Source: Hydractinia symbiolongicarpus (taxonomy: Eukaryota; Cnidaria; Hydrozoa; Anthoathecata; Hydractiniidae). From it: 64,000 nt of DNA. The notes below the pieces were generated by a model. It saw nothing but the letters and a program-made list of their open reading frames with translations, did not search any database and was not told where the DNA came from. Positions 1 to 10,560 of this stretch are shown here, one piece after another (within the stretch, counting starts at the first letter, position 1; the number at the start of each line of letters is the position of its first letter). The stretch covers positions 17,780,851-17,844,850 of the forward strand of contig NC_079877.1 of NCBI RefSeq assembly GCF_029227915.1, given 5' to 3'. Made by a program: the position numbers and the translations under genes.

Positions 1-77
1 ATGTCTAGTTTTTAGGGGTGTGCTATCTTCCAGAGAATGTTTAATTTACAAAGTTTAAAGAAAATGCCAGCCATTTA

Positions 78-116
78 TATCAGCGTTCATAATCGACCGG
101 ATTATGAACGCTGATA
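78..116. repeat. Perfect hairpin, 17-bp arms
   Basis: Arms 78-94 and 100-116 are exact reverse complements around a 5-nt spacer (GACCG). It lies left of the THAP/P2X7-C unit, and a similar perfect hairpin lies right of that unit at 5011-5055. It may be a terminal structure of that unit or an unrelated foldback. Confidence 0.85.
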
Positions 117-250
117 ACCAGGGGAAAAAAACATAATCGGACCATGCGTACATAATCCGGCTGTTCCGGGTGTAAACAGGCCGTTTTCGCAATCTGGGCA
201 GAACATACATCCCTTCTTTAAAATCTAAAAGGCGCCAAGGATGGGCTTAA

Positions 251-356
251 CATGGTCTTTTGCCCAATCTTGTGACGCCCTGCCCAGTCTTAAGACTGGG
301 CAATTTTATGTCCAAAGATTGGGCAGCGTCCTAAGATTGGGCAGAACATGACCATG
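251..356. repeat. Nested inverted-repeat cluster
   Basis: A perfect 22-bp palindrome at 281-302 sits inside an imperfect outer inverted repeat (251-275 against 333-356). The word AAGATTGGGCA or its complement occurs at 261-271, 315-325 and 333-343. It looks like a small foldback or MITE-like sequence; no coding potential is seen. Confidence 0.7.
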
Positions 357-634
357 GGCTTCGCGTCCGGCATTTCCGAGTGTTTTGAAACGAAAAAGCA
401 AATGCGATATATCTTGTGTCGTCATCACGAGATTCGGCACAGTCTGATTTTGTCACACGGAAAGTGAAGAAAATTTAAATTAAAGACTGCAATCCAGACC
501 GAGAAAAAAATTTATTTCTACCCCCTGGGCATAATTTTCCGCTGTAAACGAGCAGACAGTCTGTTAATCTAGGAAAAAAAGCACCGATCTTCCTTTCATA
601 TGAACTTGTTTTTAGAAAGAGTCGAAAACTTAAA

Positions 635-3600
635 ATGAATTGTTCGGTTTGGGGTTGTGACAACTCCAAGAAAAAGACACCACACTTAACCTTTGTTAAC
701 ATCCCAAAAGACAATACAATAGCAAACGCGTGGATTGTACGAGTGCAAAGGGTAAATGTACCAAAAAGTGTTGTCATATGCGAGGAGCATTATAAGGAAG
801 ACTGCTTCGATCAGTCTGTTGATTTAAAGAATAAATTAATGGATGGTAAGACCGTGATTGCAAAATTAGATAAAAGTGAATTTCGTTGTATTTGAATAAT
901 ATATCTGATTTTACGTGTGAAAAAAAATATTCCCCGAAAATTAGTTCCAGGCTCGATTCCAATGAAATACACAGATAAAAAAAATGAAAAACCGTCGATT
1001 ACGCGTGTTAAACTGGAAAGGAAGAAGGTACGGTAGTTTTATACTAGCCATATAGCTTTTGTGCCATGATTCGCGAAACCACCATATTGTTTCAGGTTAT
1101 TATTAGAAAATTAGAAAATTTTAGAAATTAGTGAATTAGAAAATGTCGAAATATCTAGAGTTATTGAGAACAATATGTCGACGCAAACTGATGCGATAGA
1201 TACTTTTCCAAAGAGTGTGCAAACATTGACGACAAATGTTAAGAAGGCATGTGTGTTATTTTATTCTTAATTTCCTTCTTTCTTTCTGTTTATTTGTTGT
1301 TATTGTTATTTTACCATTCTTTCGCTAAGAAAAAGCGAATTTGCATACAAATAACATCTAATAACTTTTGATGTAGATTCCCGTGAGATCTAAATGTATT
1401 GGCGTTTCCTTGAAACCAAATGCTTCCCATATATCTACACAATGTTGTATAGGCGGTATGAGAGTTTCCTGCAAGTATTAATCTTTTTAACTTTACTGGA
1501 AGTTGAAAATGCTTTTTTGCTTGTTATAGAAATGTCCGACGACAGCAGCCAAACCAATGTTATAGATAAAGTAATAACGCTTTGCAAAAGTTTGGATAAA
1601 TCTAGTCTTGCAATTGTGCTGCGGTAAGTGTTGCAAATTAGTAAAAGGTTTGTCAGTATTTTAAGGACAATTAAATAAAAATATGTGTTGCGTTTAGGAG
1701 TTTCTGTCAGTATGGACATATTCAACCAGTATAATCAACCGCCTTCTCCTGATGTAGGCAAAACGCGTGACTTTGGAACATGCACAGAAATCGGAAATAA
1801 TGCAAGGTATAAAGTTTTTTTATAATTGTCAAATAATTAAAAATTCCCACCAATTTTAAATATACAAGATTTTTTTACTATTTTTCATGCTAGTTTGGAA
1901 ACACCATTGCTTTCTCCAATACGTCGTAGCTACGCTGAATCATCTATGTTAATAGAAAAAAAGGTCAGTGTACTATTACGCTTATTTTTTAAGAACAATT
2001 GTATGAGAAGAATGAAGCATTTTAAGCTTTAAATGTTAAACGATTAAGGCAAGAAAAGATTATTTATAACAAATTTCTTTCAATATAGTCCCGCTAAATT
2101 CGAACCTAACATCTCGTTGAACAGTGAAGATGACGAGTGGTTACAAAAATCCTTAGAGAAAACTGAAAAATCAGATCCTGATTTCAATATCAGCGAAGCC
2201 AGAAAATTTGAAAAGGATGATCTTACCATTTATTTAAAACCTTCGGCAAATATAAGACATGATCGAGTGTTTCTTGTGTACGAGTGTAAACTTCTGAAAC
2301 TTCTTAAAAATTTGCAGAAAATGTCATAGCCCTATTATTGAAAAAAACGAAAAGTTATGTGATGGTTCGCAGCTACGTTTCGATTTTGTTTGTCTGAACG
2401 GATGTCGTACCGAGTGGTCTTCCCAACCTACAATGTCATCAACAGCAGGTAGCTTATTTTGTTTACTGTATTAAACTATAAGTCATAAACTTCCCACTGA
2501 TTGTTCCGCTCTTTTATTGAAGGTGCTGGTAACCTCATGTTGACTGCTGCAGCTGATATGGTTGGTATACCGTTTCCCAAAATTACAAGATTTGCGTACG
2601 CTTTAAACTTAAAGTTCATGTCCAAGTCAACATTTTTTCGTCTCAGAGGTAAACAATTCACGCATATTTAAAAATGAACAGCCATTCCTGTAATATTACA
2701 AAAACTTATATTTATACTCAGGCGACTACGTATTTCCTGAGATTGAAAAGGCGTGGATCTCTAATCAAGAGGAACAACTCCACGAAATTAGGGCGAACGG
2801 TCGAAAACTTGAGCTGAGCATTGACGGTCAGTGTGACAGCCCAGGACATGGCGCCATTTACTGCACAGTGACATCAATGGATATATCAACAAATAAAGTG
2901 TTGGATATCCAAGTTGTAAATGTTAAAGAAGTCAAGAACTCGCAAGATATGATCTTAACTGTTCGCAATACTTTATTTTTTTAGTCTGCAGTGAGAAACA
3001 ATCAGTTTTATGCAGGTATGGAGAAAGATGGCTTCATCAGAACATTGCAACAAGTCAATGATGCGGTTAAAGTTAGAGCTGTCTCCACTGATCGACACGT
3101 ACAAATTAAAAAGTTAATGGCTTCTGACATTCGTTTTAAACATATTATTCATTAATTTGACCCTTGACACATGGGCAAAAAACATTTCAAAAAAGTTGAC
3201 AAAGTTAGCGAAGAAAAAGGGTAAGTGTTTTTTTAACTTATGGTGTACCTCTAAAGTAGGCTTAGTAGTTATGTTAGTTATTGTATACTACAGCTATTCG
3301 GCCACTTTAAGAATGGATTCCTTCGATAATCAACCACCTGTATTGGTCCATTCAAACTTGTGGGGGTAACGGAGAAGAATTGAAAGAACGATTCCTTTCT
3401 GTTCTCTTTCACATTACTAACAGACATGTATTTCCAGGTATGTTTATTACACATAAGATTGTGACATTGCTAATACTGCTCACATACACACTTCTGTTAT
3501 GTTATATACAGAAAACAAATTTTACTCGCGATGCGAGCATGATCCGTACACACCAGAGATGATGCAACAGTGTCACTGGTTAAAAGCTGACAGTCCGGCG

Positions 3601-4155
3601 CACAAGGCGTTAAAATCCGTCATTACATACACCCAACTGGTGTCTGACATGAAGAAAATGTAAGAGAATTTATTTACGTCATATTTGGAAGTTTTTCACG
3701 CTCTGAAAATCCGGTACTTGCCGAAAAGTATATTTTTGGAACAGGAAAAAATGCTTGCTGGCATGCAGTTAGCAGCGCTTGAGCACAACAACAACATAAA
3801 TCGCGATCAAGTGTGTAATTTCAATTCTGTTTATGTTTTTCTGCTTAGTTCTGCAAAAAGTTAATAATACCTCCTTTTATTTTTAGGCCAAGAAGAAAAC
3901 TAAGGAAGGTCAATACGTTCCTCGGTATAAAATTTCTTTTTCGCGCTATTCGAAAAGATTTGTCGCAGTAAAAGTAAAAAATCTTTTGAATTTTTACGGA
4001 ATATTGCTATGGCATCATATTATCGAGCTGTGGACAAAGATGTAGAGGATAAAATGGCGAGGGAAAGTAGAAAAAAGAAGGAATTCATAGCACCAACAGA
4101 ACGACCTGAGAGAAATGAAATTGTAGAACGCTCCTTAAAGTATTCGCGAATGTAA
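635..4155 (+). pseudogene. THAP-domain DDE-type transposase-like gene, intron-containing, decayed
   Basis: The first exon starts at ATG 635 and encodes a THAP zinc finger: CSVWGC, an invariant-type W, then CEEHYKEDCF. An in-frame TGA at 893-895 interrupts it, yet the same frame stays open to a GT donor near 1027 and contains the AVPTIF-like position LVPGSIP. Later exons have good splice borders (for example GTAAGT after 1623, AG before 2722 and 3888). They carry a zinc-ribbon-like CRKCH...CLNGC segment and likely catalytic regions SIDGQCDSPG (about 2820), STDRHVQIKK (about 3090) and LEVFHA (about 3685). Stops occur near 3153, 3165 and 3660, and single-base shifts near 2305, 3175 and 3980, so it is a relic. 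It ends ...KYSRM at 4155. A second, 5'-truncated copy lies at 43063. The superfamily name is inferred. Confidence 0.75.
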
Positions 4156-4231
4156 ATATAGTTATATTGTACACATTTGTTATATACTTAGGCAATGTAA
4201 TAAGCATGTAGTAGTTTATTTGTAAATATTC

Positions 4232-4963
4232 CTATTCGCCGTCGCTATCAACTTCGTGCACCCATATGAAATTCATTTCATCTACGTAATTTTCGTCTTT
4301 GTATCCAGTTTAACTACCGTCGGAAATTCTTCTCTTACTCGCTTGACAACACAGGCCAGAATTACACGTCGCACGGATCTGCCAAGACGGTTATGTACTC
4401 ACCATGTAAATTGGCGGTATGCAGCGAAACGATATGTCCTATTTAAGAATAAAATATATTTATTGAATTGCAACCAAAGGAGAAAGCAAAGGTGAAGTAT
4501 GCTTACTTTGCGGGTACATCATCTCGCGAAGAAGGAAGGCCAGAATTTTCCATGTCGTGCATTCCAACTAATGCCGGCCAAAGATTTCCTTTCATTAGGA
4601 CGATAGGAAAAAAATGGTCGAGCTCCGTTATGCACCGTTTATCTGAGATAGTAACACAATAAGAAATATTATTTCACAAAAAAGTCAGACTCAGACACTA
4701 ATCATAAACTAAATTTATTTACCGCCTAATTCCAATAACTCGGTTATATCCATTTCTTTACAGCATTTATATTCCTTAGAAGTAGTCTTTTTGATGCAAA
4801 CGCCACATTTGCGCCACTTTGATACAATTAATTTTGTTCTGTCAGTGACTTCACCCGATTCCGTTTCCCACTCGTCATACGATAGTACTTGAACAGAGTT
4901 CTCTCTCGTTGGTTCAAACTGAAAACCTAAAACTGTATTTTCAGCTGTATCCATTTCATTCAC
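4232..4963 (-). pseudogene. P2X7 intracellular C-terminal ('ballast') domain protein, decayed
   Basis: The first exon (ATG 4963 to 4715) ends in a Cys-rich segment, KWRKCGVCIKKTTSKEYKCC, typical of the zinc-binding P2X7 C-terminal domain. Downstream on the minus strand come YRFAAYRQFTW (about 4445-4410), NRLGRSVRRVIPACVV (about 4400-4345) and a tail matching the usual domain ending (YKDENYVDEM to stop 4232). A shift and an in-frame TAA near 4310 break the tail, and no clean frame joins the parts. There are no channel transmembrane segments, so this is the domain alone. It converges on the THAP transposase with about 80 bp between their ends, the arrangement repeated at 44.1-44.9 kb. Confidence 0.65.
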
Positions 4964-5010
4964 ACACGTGTTGATATACTTATTAATTTCTTAAAAATAG
5001 GTTTTTGCTT

Positions 5011-5055
5011 CTGCATTATAAGTGAAATCTAAAAGAGATTTCACTTATAATGCAG
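5011..5055. repeat. Perfect hairpin, 20-bp arms
   Basis: Arms 5011-5030 and 5036-5055 are exact reverse complements with an AAAAG loop. It lies just outside the P2X7-C gene start and mirrors the perfect hairpin at 78-116 on the other side of the unit. Confidence 0.85.
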
Positions 5056-5574
5056 GAACAGGCGGAAGTAAAAAGTCTGCATAATCTTTAGTACAATTTA
5101 CGTTCTGGTCAGTAGCTTATCTCGTGATGACGTAGCATTGCTGATATAAGCAGTTTTATCGTTTTTATAATGGCCGCGTGGCTAAAGGTTTGGAGAGGGA
5201 GCTAAACAGCAGTAAGTCAATTTATTTTCCAATGGTACTCCTTTAATCTGTAAATATAGTGAAAACATTGTATTTTTGTCAAATAACGTGTTGTTGTGGA
5301 TCATTTCAAGGCAACTTGTTTTTGCTCGGGAGGTAACCTACAAAAGGTATTTTCAGACAAATAATTTCGTCAAAATTGTGCAACAAAAAGCTACATTAAT
5401 GGTATTAAATTTTACAGGTTTTACTTTTTTGATTTTGACAAAATCCTCTAAAATGTACCAACAAGATGTTAAACAAATACCTTCAACAAGTTACGAAACA
5501 AGAATACATATTTCGTGTAATTTTTACTACAGAGTGTAAAAGAGAGTAATTTTATTCACATCAAAGAAAATAAG

Positions 5575-5756
5575 TGTGGTATTCCGAAGAGACATAGACA
5601 TCCGACATGCTCACATAGACATCCGACAGGCTCCGCCTTTGTTCGGTAGAATAGCGCGTACGCATGCGACCTTGTCTTTTTAGAAAAGATGGCGTGTTAC
5701 AGTACACACGCGTTCTGATTTTCCCAAGATTTCCATGTTTAATTAGGGATATTACA
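5575..5756 (+). repeat. Putative 5' LTR of gypsy 1
   Basis: It begins TGTGGTATTCC and ends ATTACA, followed two bases later by TGGCGCTGCGAG, a primer-binding-site-like sequence. It contains a 20-bp direct duplication (AGACATCCGACA repeated near 5592 and 5612). No 3' partner is present, so the limits are inferred. Confidence 0.5.
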
Positions 5757-5849
5757 ACTGGCGCTGCGAGTATCAAAGATACCTACGTTGATTATACAGT
5801 TTTTATTCAAGTGTGTTTACAAGTGTTTACAAGTGTTCAAGTGTTTACA

Positions 5850-6827
5850 ATGGCGAACATATTAGGAACTTCTGCACCCACGTGTTTCAATGCGAAAGGT
5901 GACCCAAACAGCCTTGGTTCTCGATGGACAAAGTGGGTATACGGTTTCAAGACATACATTGCTGCTGCAGGCGTGACAGATGATAATCAAAAGAGATTGC
6001 TCGGGGGAAAGTGTGCAAGAAGTGTTCGACACCCTTCCAAACACTGGGGAAAACAAACATTTCGAAAGACACGTGTTTCGTACATGCGCCCAAAAAGACG
6101 ACGAAAACATTGAGACTTACGTCACTAAGTTGCGTTCGTTAGTAATAACATGTGTATTCCACAACAAGGACGAAGAGATCGTGGATCAAGTCATTGAAAA
6201 ATGTCGTTCGGCAAAATTACGCAAGCGATTGCTGCGGGAACAGAACTCAATCTGGACAAGTTACTTGACATCGCCCAAGCCATTAAGATCGCCGATCGAC
6301 ATGCTAAACAATATGAGGAAGCAAAATCGCCAGCAGCCGGAAAGACTTACTCGGACGACGATCAAGAACTGAACAAATTCGACTTCCGTAAAATGAAAAT
6401 GCGAAAGTCGGGAATCAGTCGTCCGCCATCAACTACCGCCCACGCCGGACCAAGCCGCCAACAACAAACGCCAATATCCCGAGTATGCTACCGTTGCGGC
6501 AGCAGTTCCCATATGGCAAAAAAATGCGGGGCCACCAGAGGAAAAACCTGCAACAAATGTGGAATTGTTGGTCATTTTGCAAAAGTTTGCCAATCCAAAG
6601 CTACCGTCAGATACGTCGAGACTGACCAGAGGCCTGCGGCTGTGAGATATGTAACTGCATCAGAGTCACTCTCCAGCTCAGATGATGAATACTCCTTTGC
6701 TATCCAGAAACGTGATTCGGAAACCATTATTACCTATCACAATAGGCCAGATTATTGTGAATTTCGTGATCGACAGATTCGAAGGACTAGGCCAACTGAA
6801 AGACGTAAAAGTCAAGATACAAATTGA
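5850..6827 (+). pseudogene. gag of gypsy 1, frameshifted
   Basis: Start ATG 5850 follows several AAGTGTTTAC-type short repeats (5810-5849). The capsid-like part begins in the first frame, then continues in a second frame from about 5980 (VQEVFDTLPNTGENKHFERH) and a third from about 6240. Two CCHC zinc knuckles, CYRCGSSSHMAKKC (about 6485) and CNKCGIVGHFAKVC (about 6550), mark the nucleocapsid. At least two frameshifts are needed to join it. The reading frame runs past the point where the pol frame begins (about 6690). Confidence 0.8.
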
Positions 6828-9306
6828 TGAAACCGTGACACCTGCTGCGCAACCACCTCGCAGGTTACCAATTCTTTTACATCAGGAAGTTGATGAAGAG
6901 TTCAAGAGATTGTTGCAACCGGGTGTCCTTGAAAAAGTGGCCACACCACCAGCATGGGGCAGTCCACTTAAAGTCGTCCGAAAGCCTTCTGGTAACTTAC
7001 GCCTGTGTGTTGATATGCGCAAGGCGAATACAGCAATCATCAGGGAACCGTACCAGATCCCCACCCTTGAAGAATGTCGGCATGAATTCAACAACTCCAA
7101 GATATTCTGCCATCTAGACCTCAACCAAGGATACCACCAAGTTACATTAGATGAGGAATCCAGAGATCTCACTGCTTTGGTGCTAGAGATGGCATATTAC
7201 GCTATACACGACTCATCTATGGAATCAGTGCCGCAACCGAAATCTACCAGCGCGAGATCGAGCGGGTGCTACAAGGAATGCACAGAGTTCGTTATGTGTC
7301 TGACGACATTATCATAGGTGCTGAAGATAAAGACGAAATGTTCAACAGGTTCGAGGAAGTATTCAAGCGCCTCAGAGAACATAATCTCACCATCAACTCA
7401 TGTAAGTTTTTAAGAACGAACTCACGTATATGGGGCATGTCATATGTGCAAGTGGCTTGTCCCCCGAACCAGTCAAAGTAGAGACTATAAACTCCTTAAA
7501 GCAGCCAACAAATCCAAAGGAAGTACGCTCATTCCTTGGAATGGTCACATACTGTGCTAGTTTCATACCAAATCTAGCTAACATTACAGAACCCCTTCGA
7601 GTATTGACCCAGAAAGATATCAAATGGAAATGGAAAACAGAGCGTAAAATAGTATTCAACACCCTCAAGAGTCTACTCATATATGCCGACACACTAGCAC
7701 ATTTCAATCCACACGCAGAAACCCACGTCATAGCTGATGCATCACCAACAGGATTAGGCGCACTGATATCTCAAATGCAACCGGATGGAACATTGAGGCC
7801 GGTTAGTTACGCGAGTCGCTCACTTACACCAGTGGAGAAACGATATAACCAAATCGAAAGGGAATGTCTGGGAATCTACTTCGCAATCCATCGTTTCAAG
7901 ATATATCTTTACGGCATGAAGTTTACTGTCTCTACGGACCATAAACCGCTAGTACCCCTCTTCCGCGTTAATGCTAAACCACCGCCCCGTATCGAAAGAT
8001 GGATGATGTACCTAACACCATTTTCATTTGACGTTCAATACCAACCAGGCGACGACAACGCATCGGATATCCTATCACGTTCAAATCAATTACTATGACC
8101 ATAAGGACGACAGCAGAGCCGAGTTATACGTTCACGCTATGCTAGAAAGCACTCTACCAGTTGCAATCTCCAAGTCCGATTTTAAAATATCTTCGAAAGA
8201 GGACAAACTACTTACTGAATTGAAAGATTGCATCATCACCGGTTCGTTCAATGGCAAATTCAAAAAAGCCGCTCCATGGAAACCACACCTGTCCATCAAA
8301 GATGATGTCGTCATGTTCAAAGACCGAATGGTCGTCCCTAAAAAGCTGCGTACCAGAGTTCTTCAATTAGCACACCAGGGACACCAAGGTATTGTTCGCA
8401 CAAAACAACGACTTCACTCCAAAGTTTGGTGGCCAGGCATGTCCAAGGAAGCTGAGGAATTCGTTAACACATGCCATTCCTGTCAAGTCACTGAGCCCCT
8501 GACACCCCATACACCATTGGAGATGACAACAATGCCTCGAAAACCTTGGTTGCTGCTCGGATGCGATTTATGCGGTCCATTCCCGAAAGGCGAAAATCTA
8601 CTGGTATGCATCGACTATTACAGCAGATATCCTGAGGTGGAAATCCTACACAAAGTAGACACACACGCTATTGCAAAGAAACTTAGGAAGATGTTTTACC
8701 GCTACGGATCCCCAGAAGAAATTGTCACAGACAATGGGCCACAGTTTATAAGTGCAGGCTTCAAACGTCTGATGACCGAGTTCAACATCAAACACCAAAA
8801 AGTCGCTCCATACCACCCACAAGCAAATGACGAGGTGGAGCGTTTCAACCGGACACTAAAGAAATGCATACAAACCGCCGTAGCTGATGGTATCGATTGG
8901 CAAATCGCATTGGAGAACTTTTTATTGTCCTACCGTTCTACACCCCATGCCACAACAGGTGTGGCGCCTGCCGAGCTTCTATTCGGCCGTCCCATCCGAG
9001 ATAAGATCCCTACAAATGATACATCACATCCCGATTCGACGAGAAGCGAGATGCCGACCGCAAGGCAAAGATCAAATGCCAAGCTGATAAGAAAAATCGT
9101 GCCAAGCCACACAGCATCAAAGTAGGAGACCTAGTCCTCATCGCCGACAACAAGAAGCATCAAAACAAGCTCATTATCCGTTGGGAACACAACCCCGCTG
9201 AAGTCACGAAGTTTAAAGGGAACGCTGTTGCCCTTCGCTGTGATGACAAGTCATTCATGCGAAATAGCATTCATGTCAAGCCATTTCGCAGTTCAGGCAA
9301 GAGAGT
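6682..9306 (+). pseudogene. pol of gypsy 1 (RT-RNase H-integrase), protease deleted
   Basis: The frame passes from VNFVID, the expected start of a retropepsin active site, straight into RFEGLGQLKDVK, the segment normally found after protease. RT shows LCVDMRKAN and LDLNQGYHQ, then a shift near 7175. The catalytic box is VSDD (about 7290) instead of the usual YxDD. RNase H residues sit in VIADAS, IEREC and TDHKPL (about 7735, 7855, 7937). Integrase has a HHCC finger (HQGH...CHSC), then D in GCDLCGPF, D in TDNGPQF and E in NDEVERF (about 8565, 8735, 8835). A shift near 9090 moves to a GPF-like C-terminal part ending at 9306. It is a relic. Confidence 0.85.
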
Positions 9307-9563
9307 GCACACATCTGCGAAATGAAAAACAATCAGCACTTCAGATATGGATTGAATTACGGCCGAAACACAAGATACTAACGAGGTCGAAGGTAGCACT
9401 GACGAAAACGAACCTGAACCATCCTTGCCAGAGAATTACCCTGCCGAGGTTGAGAATACCGCTGACGAGTACGAATACGATTACGAGCCACCGACACAAG
9501 AGAAAGAACGTAAAGATGCCGAGAAATCCGATGCCACCATACCGTATGATGACCCGGAAGAAG

Positions 9564-9785
<222 letters not shown>

Positions 9786-9856
9786 AGTCAAAAAAAACCA
9801 AGTATTTATAACAACGTTTCAATCATATAGCCTTAGAACATTTTGGAATTGAATTT

Positions 9857-10560
9857 TTGAACATATCTGTTTTTACAATACAAGAGGCATTACTATTGTT
9901 TGCACCACATCATTATGCCATCTGTACATTGTCCGATACATGCGTTGCACCTGACCTTGACACTGTTTTTGATGCCGCCCTGTTAACGGCCTACGCCACC
10001 ACACATGCACCCACACATGCACCCACATCAACACCCCATGGTATCAGTGCAGCTGCCCGACTGGAGAAAGTTAAAAGACCAATAGTGTCTTCGGCAGGCA
10101 CGAGCGAGGACTGGAAATACTTCACTAACAGATGGAATGAATATGTTGCAAAACAAGTTACTGGCACTGATAAAACCCTACAGCTCTTGGAATGCTGCAA
10201 CGACCAACTTCGAAAGGACCTTACCAGGTCTACTGTTGCCCACCTGACCGACAAGACGGAAGGAGAAAAGCAGGAAAGCGACCAGCCTCACGCCTATTAA
10301 ATAACCAAGCTGTGGGTGCCATTCGAAGCACATACAACAAGAACAAAGACAGAGGTCACAGAAGGACACTTGGACAGTCACCGCCAGTCACGTGTGCCAT
10401 GTTTATGCTGTAGTAGGAAAGGCCATGGCGTTAAGCCGTCCCCAAGGGACCGAAAAACCAACTGCCCCGCCTATAACTATGTATGCAAGAGCTGCAACCG
10501 GTCACACCACTTCGAAGATGTCTGCAAGAGCAGAGAAAAGCTAAGACGTATGTGGCCTAG
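9857..10560 (+). pseudogene. gag of gypsy 2, internally deleted
   Basis: N-terminal gag (SSAGTSEDWKYFTNRWNEYV, about 10090) runs to TDKTEGE near 10260. It then joins directly to KAGKRPASRLLNNQA in another frame, so the middle of gag appears deleted. A further shift leads to a Cys/His cluster (CLCCSRKGHG... CPAYNYVCKSCNRSHHFEDVC, 10405-10530) resembling paired zinc knuckles. ATG 9857 is the first in frame and may not be original. Confidence 0.65.

Larger units (their letters stand above)
420..5132. mobile_element. Probable two-gene DNA transposon (THAP transposase + P2X7-C), decayed
   Basis: The two convergent pseudogenes (635-4155 plus, 4232-4963 minus) are bracketed by a 14-bp inverted match, CGTCATCACGAGAT at 420-433 and its complement at 5119-5132. 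The same gene pair in the same convergent order recurs at 43063-44943, which supports a mobile unit carrying both. The termini are inferred from the short inverted match only. THAP-bearing transposases with TTAA targets (Kolobok superfamily) are the closest class I can name; no TTAA duplication was demonstrated. Confidence 0.45.
5575..9560 (+). mobile_element. Ty3/gypsy retrotransposon 1, decayed
   Basis: Order is LTR-like leader, gag with two zinc knuckles, RT, RNase H and integrase on the plus strand, the Ty3/gypsy order. Frameshifts and a protease deletion make it non-autonomous. No 3' LTR is visible; coding-like sequence runs straight into the (TA)n tract at 9567. Confidence 0.85.

Noticed and set aside
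475-962. Minus-strand frames opposite the THAP exon
   Set aside because: Shadows of the plus-strand THAP coding sequence.
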